A DNA stretch of 64,000 bases from contig NZ_CP156660.1 of assembly GCF_039851975.1 (NCBI RefSeq), forward strand, positions 2,733,035-2,797,034, read 5' to 3'. The translations under genes and the position numbers were made by a program. The notes under the pieces are model-generated. The model saw nothing but the letters and a program-made list of their open reading frames with translations. It searched no databases and was not told the DNA's origin. How positions within the stretch are numbered: position 1 is the stretch's first letter; each line of letters begins with the position of its first letter. This stretch comes from Desulfoscipio sp. XC116 (lineage in GTDB: Bacteria > Bacillota > Desulfotomaculia > Desulfotomaculales > Desulfallaceae). Positions 16,401 through 25,815 of this stretch are shown one piece after another.

Positions 16401-19400
16401 ATGGCTGAACAACATATACCGACAGCCGCTTACCGGCTGCAATTCAACAAGCAATACGGTTTCCCCCGGGCTGAAGAACTGGTGCCTTACCTGCACGCGC
16501 TGGGCGTAACGGACCTTTATGCGTCGCCGCTGCTCAAAGCGAAAGAGAACAGCCCCCACGGTTACGACGTGGCGGACCCCACCCAACTAAACCCCGAACT
16601 GGGCGGCGCCAATAGTTTTAACGATTTGGTGGACGCCCTGCGGCGTTTCGGCATGGGCTTATTGCTGGATATTGTGCCCAACCACATGGCCGCCGGCAGT
16701 GACAACCCGTGGTGGCAGGACGTTCTCCAATACGGTCCTGATTCACCTTACTCAGCATATTTCGATATTGACTGGCAGCCCGACAGACCGGGGCTGATCA
16801 ACAAGGTATTGCTACCCATACTGGACTCATTTTATAGTGAAGTACTGGAAAAAGGCGAGCTGGCGGTGGGCATAGCGGAAGACGGCTTTGGAGTGCATTA
16901 CCGCGAACGTCGTCTGCCCCTGAGCCCGCAGTCCTATTTCACTATACTGAACCACGAAGCTGGGGAGCCGGCCTCAGGTATAAATCCAACGGCGTATACC
17001 CCGGCTGCGGGTGAACGAAACCGGATTACGGAGCCGGATACTCAGGCGGCGGATGCGCTCATCCCAAGTATGGGGCCGAAACATCCGGCCGGCAAGCAAT
17101 GGCCGGAGCTATTGGCGGCACTGCGCAGCTTGTCTCAGCGAGGGGAACAATCTTTTACGAGCGCCTTCAAACAAATCAAAGAAAAGCTCTGGCAATTATA
17201 TAACAACGAACCGGCAGTGCGCTCCTATATCGACGATAAGCTGCGTATTTTAAACGGACAGCGAGGTGACCCGGCAAGCTTTAACCTGCTGGACAAGCTG
17301 TTAAGCAAGCAATTCTACCGGCTGGCCTTCTGGCAAATCGCCAACCGGGAAATTAATTACCGGCGTTTTTTTAATGTCAGCGATCTGATATCTCTGCGTG
17401 CCGAAGACGAGCGCGTGTTTGCCGCCACCCACGCTTTAATATTGCAGCTGGCCAAGGCCGGGCAAGTCACCGGTCTGCGCATCGACCATATCGATGGGCT
17501 GCGGGACCCGCTGGCTTATTTACAACGTTTGCAGCGGTACCTGACAGGTACGGCGGACCGCCCCGGCTTCTATATTGTAGCGGAAAAAATACTCAGCGGC
17601 GAAGAAGAGCTGCCCGGCGACTGGCCGGTATCCGGCACCACGGGTTATGACTTTTTAAAATACCTGAATCAATTGTTCGTTAACAGTCACGGCATTAAAA
17701 TTTTGGACGATATTTACAACCGCCTGCACGGTGCCGAAGCCAAATTTACTAAAATCGTTTACGCCCGCAAACGCCGGGTAATGACGGAACTTTTCGGCAG
17801 TGAAGTGCGTTCCCTGACGCGGCATCTGGGCAGGCTGGCAGAGCACGACCGGTACGGCCGCGACATTACCCTGCACCGGCTGGAGCAGGCTCTAATAGAG
17901 GTAACCGCCTGTTTTCCGGTATACCGTACCTATACCCGGGACTACACGGTCCACCCCCGCGACAAAGCTTATATTGAACAAGCCGTGACAACTGCCATGC
18001 GGCTGCACCGCACCGTGGGGCCGGCCTGTGTTTTTTTGCGCCGGGTACTGCTGCTTGATTTTCAGAGCCACCCGCCCGAGGAGCAACACCCGGCCTGGCT
18101 GGAGTTTGTAATGCGCTGGCAGCAGTTTTCAGGCCCCATCATGGCTAAAGGCCTGGAAGACACCGCCATGTATATTTATAACCGGCTGGTATCCCAAAAC
18201 GAGGTAGGGGGCGAGCCCCATACCTCGGGTATTACGGTGGACCAATTCCACCGCTTTAACCGGAATCGGCGGATGCACCGGCCTCATACCATGAACACTA
18301 CCTCCACGCATGATACCAAGCGCAGTGAAGATGTCCGGGCACGCATCAACATCCTTTCGGAAATACCCGCCATCTGGGCGAAACACCTGGAGCGCTGGCG
18401 CCGCTGGAACCGGGATCGTAAGCCGGCGCTAAACGGCCAGCTTCTGCCGGATGCCAACATGGAATTGCTGATTTACCAAACACTGGTGGGCGCCTGGCCC
18501 CTGCAGGAACAGTATATAGCCGGGTTTAAAAAACGCATCCAGGATTATATTGTCAAATCCGCCCGGGAAGCCAAGATATACACCCGTTGGCTGGAGCCGG
18601 ACACCGAATACGAAAAGGCCCTGCTGGACTTTGTGACAGCTATTTTGGAGCCCACGACGGAGAACCGGTTCCTGCCTGATTTTCTCAGGCTGCAGAACGT
18701 GGTCGCCTGCTATGGGGCCATGGCCGGACTGGCCCAGGTGCTGCTCAAAATAACCTGCCCGGGAGTACCCGATATATACCAGGGTATGGAAGTGTGGAAT
18801 TTCAGCCTGGTTGATCCGGATAACCGCCGCCCGGTGAACTATCAAGAGCAAACCGAGATGCTGATAGAACTCCAGCAGCGGGAAGCCTTCGATCTGCCGG
18901 GTCTGACCCGGGAATTACTGAACACCTGGCCGGACGGCCGGGTCAAGCTCTTCGTTACTTACCGTGCTTTGCATTTCCGCAGAAACAGCCGGCAGGTGTT
19001 CGCCGCCGGGGAATATATACCGGTAACGGCTGTCGCCGACCCGCAGTTCGAGCACTTATGCGCCTTTGCCCGGCGATACAAGGATACCTGGGTGCTGGTG
19101 GCAGTGCCCCGCCTGCCGGCCGGATTCCACCTGAAAAACGACCGGTCCAAGACCCGGGATTCGCTGTTGAGCGGATTGTCCAAAGCCACACTCCTGCCGG
19201 ACAAAGAATTATGGGAGGATCGGGCCCTGGCACTGCCGGAACAGGCCCCCCGGAAATGGCGAAATATATTTACCGGAGAGATATTGTTAACCGGCCGTGA
19301 GACTCCTTCAACCACCGATAATCAGCCATCCATGGGACAGGCTCTGCCACTGGCCGATGTGTTCCAAAACTTCCCCGTGGCACTGCTGGAGGGAATACGG

Positions 19401-19403
19401 TAA
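16401..19403 (+). CDS. treY: Malto-oligosyltrehalose synthase
   Basis: This 1000-residue GH13 enzyme converts the reducing-end alpha-1,4 bond of a maltodextrin to alpha,alpha-1,1, making maltooligosyl-trehalose for TreZ. The start TAAYRLQFNKQYGF and HGYDVADPTQLNPELGG are TreY hallmarks; the nucleophile is D362 in GLRIDHIDGL and the acid/base E395 in VAEKIL. A late TMNTTSTHDTKRSEDVR supplies the third acid. ATG 16401 is favoured over ATG 16392 because AAAGGG lies 9 bases before it; both nearly overlap the GH57 stop, so translation is coupled. Length is at the upper end of the family. Confidence 0.93.
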   Translation: MAEQHIPTAAYRLQFNKQYGFPRAEELVPYLHALGVTDLYASPLLKAKENSPHGYDVADPTQLNPELGGANSFNDLVDALRRFGMGLLLDIVPNHMAAGSDNPWWQDVLQYGPDSPYSAYFDIDWQPDRPGLINKVLLPILDSFYSEVLEKGELAVGIAEDGFGVHYRERRLPLSPQSYFTILNHEAGEPASGINPTAYTPAAGERNRITEPDTQAADALIPSMGPKHPAGKQWPELLAALRSLSQRGEQSFTSAFKQIKEKLWQLYNNEPAVRSYIDDKLRILNGQRGDPASFNLLDKLLSKQFYRLAFWQIANREINYRRFFNVSDLISLRAEDERVFAATHALILQLAKAGQVTGLRIDHIDGLRDPLAYLQRLQRYLTGTADRPGFYIVAEKILSGEEELPGDWPVSGTTGYDFLKYLNQLFVNSHGIKILDDIYNRLHGAEAKFTKIVYARKRRVMTELFGSEVRSLTRHLGRLAEHDRYGRDITLHRLEQALIEVTACFPVYRTYTRDYTVHPRDKAYIEQAVTTAMRLHRTVGPACVFLRRVLLLDFQSHPPEEQHPAWLEFVMRWQQFSGPIMAKGLEDTAMYIYNRLVSQNEVGGEPHTSGITVDQFHRFNRNRRMHRPHTMNTTSTHDTKRSEDVRARINILSEIPAIWAKHLERWRRWNRDRKPALNGQLLPDANMELLIYQTLVGAWPLQEQYIAGFKKRIQDYIVKSAREAKIYTRWLEPDTEYEKALLDFVTAILEPTTENRFLPDFLRLQNVVACYGAMAGLAQVLLKITCPGVPDIYQGMEVWNFSLVDPDNRRPVNYQEQTEMLIELQQREAFDLPGLTRELLNTWPDGRVKLFVTYRALHFRRNSRQVFAAGEYIPVTAVADPQFEHLCAFARRYKDTWVLVAVPRLPAGFHLKNDRSKTRDSLLSGLSKATLLPDKELWEDRALALPEQAPRKWRNIFTGEILLTGRETPSTTDNQPSMGQALPLADVFQNFPVALLEGIR

Positions 19404-19463
19404 CACGCATAAATAAAGCTATAACCCGTCAAAATAATATCAAAACATTACGGGGGATGTGCC

Positions 19464-21704
19464 ATGCAGCATAAAATAAGAATCCACTATGATAACCAAA
19501 ACGGTTTTTTAGAACCGATTATGTGGGTATGGGTAAGTGACGGAGCCACCTTGGAAAGAGAAATCCGCCCGACCGGACGGGACGACTTCGGGGTCTGCTT
19601 TGATCTGGCTTATAACCGCAGCAGCTTTAACTTTAAATTTAAAGACGGCCAGGGGGAAAAAGCCCGCTGGGAAGATGACCGCTGCAACAGGTATTTTCAT
19701 GGCCACCTGGGCAAAGAAGTCTGGGCCATGGCCGACAGGCATCATGTTTATAATGTCCTCCCGGCTAAAGCCCGGGGAGATGTTAAAGACTATTACCGCA
19801 GCATAAAAAACCTGGTCCCACAGAACAACTTTTATTTTCCTGCCACTGATGTTTCCGGACTGGGCATGCCCTCCATGCTGGGGGCCAACCTGTTGACCGA
19901 CGGTTCCGTTTTATTTGGCTTTTTCCACCCCTATGCCGCCCGGGTATACCTGACCGGCAGTTTCAACGACTGGCAGTGTCCCGGTCATCCCGCTCCCCAA
20001 AAAGAGCAATTTATCGAGATGGAACTATATCGCGGTTTTTACTACCAGCCTAATATCTGGCTGGCCAGAATCACTCCGCCGGCCGGTCGGGACGCCGTGG
20101 AATATAAATTTTACCTCCAGGGCGGCTCCGCCGAAACCGAACGTTACGTCACCGACCCGTATACCAGGTTATTCAGTGATGATTATAAATACCGCAACTC
20201 CATAGTAGTAGACCCAACCGGCTTTAACTGGACGGACCAGGGCTGGCAAACCCCCGGTGTTAAGGATCTAATACTTTACGAACTAAATATATACGGCTTC
20301 ACAGACAACGATCCCCGGATACCGGAACCCCTGCAGGGCACCTTCAAAGGAGTGACGCACCGCATCAAAAGCGGCTATTTCAATACACTGGGCGTAACAG
20401 CCATCGCACTGATGCCCACCGCCGAGGTGCCCATGAAACAAGGTTTGGGCTATGAACCATGCACCTTTATGTCGGTGGAAAAAGATTTCGGCACCCCGGA
20501 TGATTTCAGGGAGATGGTCAATGAGGCCCACCGGCACGGTCTGGCTGTAATTATGGATCAAGTATTCAACCATACCTCCAATGATTTCAACCCACTGTGG
20601 AACTTGATTGATGATGGTTCCGGCGAAGGCGGCTTTTATTTCGCGGGTAAAACTATGTGGGGGAATAAGGTGGCCACGGGAAAAGATGAAGTGGATAATA
20701 TGCTCATCGACGCCTGTAAAATGTTTATCAGGGAATACCATGTCGACGGTTTTCGATTTGACGCCACCCACAGTTATTTTCTCAACCACAGGCTGCTGCA
20801 CCGCCTGGCTCATGAGATCAAAGACTTGGGTTTTAAACCCGATGTCGTTATGATTGCCGAAAACCTGCCCAACGAGCAGGATTTAAATCTGGAAGGTTAT
20901 AACGGGTATGCCCAGTGGTCCAATATATTCCATGACAAGGTTAAAGCATTATTGCGTGAAGGAACCTATGAAGGTGTGGCCAACGACACTGAAGACCTGG
21001 CCGCGGCTTTTTATTTCAGCAAAGATAGTTTTGCGGCCCACACCAATAACGTGGTCAATTATTGTGAAAGCCACGATGAAAACAGTGTGCAGTTTGAAGT
21101 AGCTACAGGAGACGAGCATTTACGGCACCCGGCCATCAAAGAGAAAAAAGCCCGGCTCGGTTTAATGGCTGCCATGGTGGCGCTGGGACAACCCATGATT
21201 TACATGGGGCAGGAATTCGGCATTGAGCGGGAAAGAAATCGCATTAAGGTACCCTGGGCCGGTTACACGGAGGAAAATAACCGGTATTATCAATGGAGCA
21301 AGGGCTTAATCAACCTGAGAAAAAGATACGAAGCATTAAAGCTGAGCGGCTACGACCCCATCAAAGAAGGCCAATTCACCTGGCTAATCGGACCGTGGCT
21401 GGAAGAAAACAAGGGGGGCCGGCAAAGAGTCATCGGCTGGCGAGTAAACAAGAATAGCGTCCCCGGAGAGCAGATGCTGATTATGCTTAATTTCGAAGGG
21501 CACGATGTGCCGGTAGACGTTGATTTTACCCCGGGACAATGGGTCAAGCTGGCCGATATCAATCACGTTAACGACCTTGCCCCCTCGGGCAGCAAAAATC
21601 CCCGGGACCCGGACAGCATCACCATCAACCACGGACCCTTTAAAAACTTCATATTGCCCCCTTACAGCGGCTTTATTTATCGAAACTTACCGGCGCAACT
21701 GTAA
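19464..21704 (+). CDS. GH13 alpha-amylase family enzyme with N-terminal carbohydrate-binding domains
   Basis: This 746-residue enzyme has an N-terminal starch-binding-like segment (MWVWVSDGATLEREIRPTG), a second E-set/CBM48 domain (FFHPYAARVYLTGSFNDW) and a GH13 barrel entered at LILYELNIYGF. Catalytic residues: D433 (DGFRFDATH), E466 (VMIAENLPN) and the HD pair in YCESHDEN. It resembles branching-enzyme and TreZ-type GH13 proteins but does not carry a clear GlgB signature, so I leave activity open: alpha-glucan hydrolysis or transfer. It is separated from treY by 60 bases and probably co-transcribed; GGGGGATG is its ribosome-binding site. Confidence 0.85.
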   Translation: MQHKIRIHYDNQNGFLEPIMWVWVSDGATLEREIRPTGRDDFGVCFDLAYNRSSFNFKFKDGQGEKARWEDDRCNRYFHGHLGKEVWAMADRHHVYNVLPAKARGDVKDYYRSIKNLVPQNNFYFPATDVSGLGMPSMLGANLLTDGSVLFGFFHPYAARVYLTGSFNDWQCPGHPAPQKEQFIEMELYRGFYYQPNIWLARITPPAGRDAVEYKFYLQGGSAETERYVTDPYTRLFSDDYKYRNSIVVDPTGFNWTDQGWQTPGVKDLILYELNIYGFTDNDPRIPEPLQGTFKGVTHRIKSGYFNTLGVTAIALMPTAEVPMKQGLGYEPCTFMSVEKDFGTPDDFREMVNEAHRHGLAVIMDQVFNHTSNDFNPLWNLIDDGSGEGGFYFAGKTMWGNKVATGKDEVDNMLIDACKMFIREYHVDGFRFDATHSYFLNHRLLHRLAHEIKDLGFKPDVVMIAENLPNEQDLNLEGYNGYAQWSNIFHDKVKALLREGTYEGVANDTEDLAAAFYFSKDSFAAHTNNVVNYCESHDENSVQFEVATGDEHLRHPAIKEKKARLGLMAAMVALGQPMIYMGQEFGIERERNRIKVPWAGYTEENNRYYQWSKGLINLRKRYEALKLSGYDPIKEGQFTWLIGPWLEENKGGRQRVIGWRVNKNSVPGEQMLIMLNFEGHDVPVDVDFTPGQWVKLADINHVNDLAPSGSKNPRDPDSITINHGPFKNFILPPYSGFIYRNLPAQL

Positions 21705-21720
21705 CACCCATACAATCTTA

Positions 21721-22014
21721 TTTCAATACTTCAGCGTAAATTATTTTTTGAGCAAAGCCTTCGCCGTCCTAATAGACGCCAAGTATTGAAAATTAAGAAC
21801 CGGTATCATACCGGCCGCCTCCCACCCGGTTAAAGCCGGAGATGTAAAGACAGGTATGATGCCGGTTGCCTATCTTATACAAGCACCGGTGCGAAACGTG
21901 GGCGATAAGACCGGTGCTAGTCACCCTGACAGACAGTAAGCCTCGGCAAGCCAAATGTGATTTATCTTATATTAATATAACCGTCAAATTCGACATTTAA
22001 GTTCGGATTTGACG
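21721..22014 (+). ncRNA. Highly structured intergenic segment (possible RNA or palindromic element)
   Basis: After the GH13 stop, several stems occur in order: TTTCAATACTT (21721) with AAGTATTGAAA (21781), 11 bp perfect; CCGGTATCATACCGG (21801-21815), a 7-1-7 palindrome whose left half also pairs with TATGATGCCGG (21855-21865); AGCACCGGT with ACCGGTGCT (9 bp, about 21883 and 21910); and a 12-13 bp hairpin at 21982-22014. I could not match it to a known riboswitch. Strand is uncertain, although a plus-strand terminator follows at 22087-22110. Confidence 0.35.
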
Positions 22015-22086
22015 TTGTTTCGCTGCTAACGCCAACGCCAATGGTACAGCAGCGCAAGAAACATCCACAGGGTTAAAGAGGCGTTC

Positions 22087-22110
22087 AAGCCGCACCTTTG
22101 ATGCGGTTTT
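22087..22110 (+). terminator. Short rho-independent terminator
   Basis: CCGCA (22090-22094) and TGCGG (22102-22106) form a small stem followed by TTTT. It lies at the end of the 405-base structured gap after the GH13 gene and abuts the stop of the convergent metallophosphoesterase gene. Confidence 0.45.
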
Positions 22111-23315
22111 CACCCGGGGGCGCCAAGGTCAATATCCACAGCTTCCCGGTAAGCGTGGTTAAGACGGTGACAAAAATCATAGACATCCCGGTCGATGGCC
22201 ACCGGCTGAACCGTAAATTGCCGCCCGGGGACCGCTACAAATACACCCGTGTGCAATTTATCCGCCCCCGGCCAGCGTTCATCCACAGTCCACCCGCCTG
22301 TATTGTAAACCGGATGCTTTCCCACTGCCGCCCCGGCCAGCGGGCGATGGGTATGCCCGAAAATCAAGCTGAAATCCAACGGGTATGTAAAAGGCGCCGT
22401 TTTCTCTTCCTGCTCAATATATTGCAAGTACCGCCCAATACGTTCGGCCATTTTCGGTCCCAATTCATTACCCCGGTCGTTTTCCCGCCCCCGCAGTCCC
22501 AATAGCCACTTAAAAAACCTTTTCATAGTAATAATATCTAAAACCATGCCAAATTTCTCTGTAACCCAACGAATTTCCTCGTAAATATTTTCTATCTGCC
22601 CGGATAGACGGCCGGATTGCCCACAGCCATACGAGATATAATCAAGGTAAGCCGAGTTTAATATCTCCAGTTCGGACAGGCTTTGCGCTTCTATTAGCGA
22701 TGTACCGATCCATGATTGAGCCCGGTCAAAAAAATGTCCGTGGTGAAAAAGCAGGTTCTCGCGGCCACAGGTAGTTACATAATTAGGATAAGCCAGCCAA
22801 AACCTTTCCCATACATGGGCAGGCAGCAGCCCCAATAAAAACCGCGCTCCCCTGTTGCAGCGATTAAGCGCGCCGGTATCCCGGCCCGGCCCGGAGATAC
22901 CCGGAAATTCTTCAGGCAAATTACCTTCCCTAAGCGGTGCCGCGATATATTCTTCTTCACAAACCTGCACCCAAATATGATGATCATGATTGCCGGGCAC
23001 CCAGACTAAAGCACCGGGAAGCACGCCGGCCAACAACTGCCGGAAGAATTCCCTCGCCTGTATTACACAGCTCGTATAGGAAGCCAGGGAAAGATCAATA
23101 ACATCCCCCACCAGTACCAGATCGGATATGCCGCCGTGCTCCCTGGCTATTTTATGGAGCAATGTATTTAATCTTACCGGAGTAGTATTCAACGGCGGTT
23201 TCTGAAATTCCGGACGGTCTTTTAAAATAGCGGGAACCACCTCACGCAGCAGTGGATTAACGGACGATGATTCCTCGCCCAGGTGTAAATCACTGATGGC
23301 CACAACCGCGGGCAT
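22110..23315 (-). CDS. Metallophosphoesterase
   Basis: This 401-residue calcineurin-like phosphoesterase shows the two-metal site motifs in order: D-x-H (ISDLHLGE, residues 7-14), GDVID (about 67), GNHDHH (about 105), a central HHGHFFD and the C-terminal GHTHRP. The substrate is not apparent; a lipid headgroup, nucleotide or protein phosphate is possible. The start at 23315 is preferred over 23357 because the coding strand has AGGGGGT about 7 bases before it. No hydrophobic anchor is seen, so it is likely cytoplasmic. Confidence 0.85.
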   Translation of the reverse strand: MPAVVAISDLHLGEESSSVNPLLREVVPAILKDRPEFQKPPLNTTPVRLNTLLHKIAREHGGISDLVLVGDVIDLSLASYTSCVIQAREFFRQLLAGVLPGALVWVPGNHDHHIWVQVCEEEYIAAPLREGNLPEEFPGISGPGRDTGALNRCNRGARFLLGLLPAHVWERFWLAYPNYVTTCGRENLLFHHGHFFDRAQSWIGTSLIEAQSLSELEILNSAYLDYISYGCGQSGRLSGQIENIYEEIRWVTEKFGMVLDIITMKRFFKWLLGLRGRENDRGNELGPKMAERIGRYLQYIEQEEKTAPFTYPLDFSLIFGHTHRPLAGAAVGKHPVYNTGGWTVDERWPGADKLHTGVFVAVPGRQFTVQPVAIDRDVYDFCHRLNHAYREAVDIDLGAPG

Positions 23316-23485
23316 CTGTTTTACCCCCTCTTGTCGATTTATTAATAAGTTATGCAATTAATTGCGTTTTGGGTTCAATTTAGCTGACTTATGCGGCAAC
23401 CGGCAGGAAAAAGGGATATGGCGGTGAACTAAATTTAAGAAAAGAAACACGAACTTCCCGGATAACAATGCGCGAGGTGATCGAC

Positions 23486-23851
23486 ATGGAACAACCGGCA
23501 CGAAAGAAGAAAACCGAACGACAACCACCGGGCATCATACTGCTCGTACTATTATGGGTGGGCCTGACAGCGGGAGGGTTCTGGTACGCCGGGTATTACA
23601 TTGACCGGGCGGCCAGGGAAATCCAAGAGACCAATGCCTTGAATGTGCAGGCCATGGAGGAACAAATTAAGACGCTGCACAATGAAATGAATGCCATAAA
23701 GGAGGCCCTGGATAAAACTGATGCCACCATTTCCAGCACCGGCACAGCCAGTGAGGAAGTCAATAAACGAATAGCCGAGATGGATGAACATTTGAAGCGG
23801 CTGGAGAAAAGTCTTGATATATTGAGGGAGTCCGGTAATGCGGATTATTAA
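23486..23851 (+). CDS. Membrane-anchored coiled-coil protein of unknown function
   Basis: This 121-residue protein has a basic N-terminus, one membrane helix (about residues 18-40, IILLVLLWVGLTAGGFWYA) and then a coiled coil to the end (EEQIKTLHNEMNAIKEAL, AEMDEHLKRLEKSL). The family is not recognised. ATG 23486 has GAGGTG 6 bases upstream and is preferred over ATG 23468. It overlaps the next gene by 14 bases, and the neighbour also carries a membrane anchor plus coiled coil, so the two products may form a complex at the membrane. Confidence 0.7.
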   Translation: MEQPARKKKTERQPPGIILLVLLWVGLTAGGFWYAGYYIDRAAREIQETNALNVQAMEEQIKTLHNEMNAIKEALDKTDATISSTGTASEEVNKRIAEMDEHLKRLEKSLDILRESGNADY

Positions 23852-24887
23852 TATCTTTTTTATCAGTCTGCTGGTTCCCTTCCTGGGCTTATTAGGCGGC
23901 TTGCACCTGGCACTGCATCATAATGCCGATGCGCTTGGCGTACCTGTTGAAAAATTACAGCCGGTTATGAAAGATTTAAACGAGTATACCCTTTCCCTGG
24001 AGGAAAACATCGGTTTCATTAAACAAAGCGCCGAGGAGCAAAGACTGCAGCATCTGGAGAACCAACGCATTCTAAAGGAATTGACTCAGAAAACAGGGGC
24101 GCAAAAAAAGCTGTCCGACAAAATATACGAACAGCGCATCATAAAGAGACTGGGGCCACCGATTGCTGAACACAGTTCAGAGCGGGTGGAGATTAAGATT
24201 TTCGAATTACGTGAACTGGGATACCGCGGCTACATCGCTAAAATGAAGCTATATGATCCAAGCGTTTTTAAAGTGATGCTGGGACATGACAAGCTGGGTA
24301 AAAGCGAAACCACCAGTACGGCTGTTAAGCGCACCGGCGCAATACTGGGCATCAACGCCGGAGGTTTTTTCCGCATGCTGCAGGACGGCAAGGAATATAC
24401 CCTGCCCATCGGCAGCACTATGATTGACGGCAAGTTTATTGACGGCTTTAAGCCATCTCACGACGACCTTTTTTTTACCGGTATCGACGGTGACGGTGAG
24501 CTACTGGGCGGTGTATTTTTCGAAAAGGACAAGCTGATGCAGCTTGAGCCTTTATCCGGGGTCAGTTTTGTACCGGCGCTGATCAAGAACCGCCAACCGC
24601 TGTCTATCCCCCGCAAATGGCAAAACCAAAGACAACCCCGCACCATTATCGGCGAATATGGCAATGACGACCTGGTTATGATCGTGGTAGACGGCCGCCA
24701 ATCCGACTGGAGCAGCGGAGTAACCCTGGAACATCTGCAGATTAAGCTGCTTGAACTGGGAGTAATTGAGGCCTATAACTTAGATGGCGGTGGCTCCAGC
24801 GCCTTTGTTTTTAACAACCGGGTACTCAATCGTCCTTCGGACGGCAAAGAACGCCCGGTAGCCACCAATATAGTAATTATGCCGTAA
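23838..24887 (+). CDS. Phosphodiester glycosidase family protein (NAGPA domain)
   Basis: This 349-residue protein has an N-terminal signal-anchor (residues 4-24), a coiled-coil stretch (about 45-110) and a C-terminal NAGPA-type phosphodiester glycosidase domain, recognised by GAILGINAGGFF, the turn around IGSTMIDGKFI, and VIEAYNLDGGGSSAFVFNN followed by RPVATNIVI. Family members hydrolyse sugar-1-phosphodiesters in cell-wall or capsule polymers outside the membrane. The N-terminal coiled coil is unusual and may contact the coiled-coil protein of the overlapping upstream gene. No terminator is evident before the convergent asp23 gene. Confidence 0.85.
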   Translation: MRIINIFFISLLVPFLGLLGGLHLALHHNADALGVPVEKLQPVMKDLNEYTLSLEENIGFIKQSAEEQRLQHLENQRILKELTQKTGAQKKLSDKIYEQRIIKRLGPPIAEHSSERVEIKIFELRELGYRGYIAKMKLYDPSVFKVMLGHDKLGKSETTSTAVKRTGAILGINAGGFFRMLQDGKEYTLPIGSTMIDGKFIDGFKPSHDDLFFTGIDGDGELLGGVFFEKDKLMQLEPLSGVSFVPALIKNRQPLSIPRKWQNQRQPRTIIGEYGNDDLVMIVVDGRQSDWSSGVTLEHLQIKLLELGVIEAYNLDGGGSSAFVFNNRVLNRPSDGKERPVATNIVIMP

Positions 24888-24898
24888 CCGCAGCGGGG

Positions 24899-25249
24899 CT
24901 AATCTTTAATATCAAGCCCCGCCACGGTTACATTAACGGCATCGACATTTAAATCCGTCATCGTTTCAATTACTTCTATGACTTTGTTCTGAACGTTTTT
25001 TGCCACATCACGAAGCAGCAGCCCATACGCCACCACAATAGACAAGTCAATGGTAGCGTTTTTACCCTCTATTGATATTTTATTAATATGGGAAATACTT
25101 TTTCGGCTCAGTATATTGCCTGAACTGCGGCTCTCCATTCCATAAACGCCCTCCACCTCGGAAAGAGCCATGCTAATCATGGTCTTGAGCACATCTTCAT
25201 TGTACCTGATATCACCTAAATTGTTTTGTCCCAAAGGATCAGTTTTCAT
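24899..25249 (-). CDS. Asp23/Gls24 family protein
   Basis: This 116-residue protein shows the Asp23 pattern: an N-terminal amphipathic helix (NEDVLKTMISMALSEVEGVYGM), a central conserved strand pair (ATIDLSIVVAYGLLLRDVAKNVQNKV) and the closing VDAVNVTVAGLDI. Such proteins are abundant, often tied to the membrane or envelope stress, and in clostridial relatives are commonly linked to fatty-acid or stress operons. AAGGAGG precedes the ATG at ideal spacing. It is monocistronic and convergent with the phosphodiester glycosidase gene. Confidence 0.9.
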   Translation of the reverse strand: MKTDPLGQNNLGDIRYNEDVLKTMISMALSEVEGVYGMESRSSGNILSRKSISHINKISIEGKNATIDLSIVVAYGLLLRDVAKNVQNKVIEVIETMTDLNVDAVNVTVAGLDIKD

Positions 25250-25419
25250 AGAAACCTCCTTAAAATAAACTACAATAAGTTATAATGCAGCGCATCCAAT
25301 TACTTTATTTTACCATAATTATACTGTATGTAAAGCAATAACAAATTTATCATATTGCTCCGCATAATCATCAACCGTATCCGGCCCTATTGACACCCGC
25401 CACATAATATATGAGATAA

Positions 25420-25697
25420 ACTTTTTTTAACCGTTATAAACAAGGATTTCAAGGTAAGCTGATCCGGGAAGCAGCCAAAATGGATATCCGAACTAAAACC
25501 AACAAAAAGCCTGCCACAAACCAGATGGTTTACTTGGCAGGACCCGAGAATGAACAATCCCGGCCCGGGTTTTGGTAAATATTTTGTGTTGCCCGCCTTT
25601 ATTAACAATGTTATCATCTTATTGTTAAATTACCGCAGTTGTTGTATGCCTCCTCATAGAACAAAGCCCTGAAACTCATTTCAGGGCCTTTTTTTGG
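25420..25697 (+). ncRNA. Possible small RNA ending in a strong terminator
   Basis: There is no convincing protein between 25250 and 25815, yet a strong rho-independent terminator (25666-25695) is present with no gene in front of it. TTGACA at 25390-25395 could be a -35 element. The segment contains a clear hairpin (25510-25541: CCTGCCA with TGGCAGG, inner AAACC with GGTTT) and a GC-rich palindrome CCCGGCCCGGG near 25559. A transcript of about 270 bases is inferred; no known RNA family was recognised. Confidence 0.35.
25666..25695 (+). terminator. Rho-independent terminator
   Basis: GCCCTGAAA (25666-25674) pairs with TTTCAGGGC (25679-25687), followed by seven T residues. No protein gene lies upstream on this strand, which points to a non-coding transcript. 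Confidence 0.8.
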
Positions 25698-25815
25698 AAT
25701 TGATACCAAGTGTTGAAAGTTGCAGATAACTTTCTCTGGCTTTTACAACTATTATTGCTTATAATGTATTTGTGTCTCTTTGTTATTCCTGGAGTTGGGA
25801 ACAGAGGTGGGAAGT

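Noticed and set aside
21781-21960. A cobalamin, TPP, SAM or Moco riboswitch
   Set aside because: None of the conserved boxes of these classes were visible on either strand, and no matching metabolic gene follows.
25387-25617. Minus-strand ORF of 76 codons
   Set aside because: No ribosome-binding site, random-looking residues and overlap with the candidate small RNA and its hairpins.
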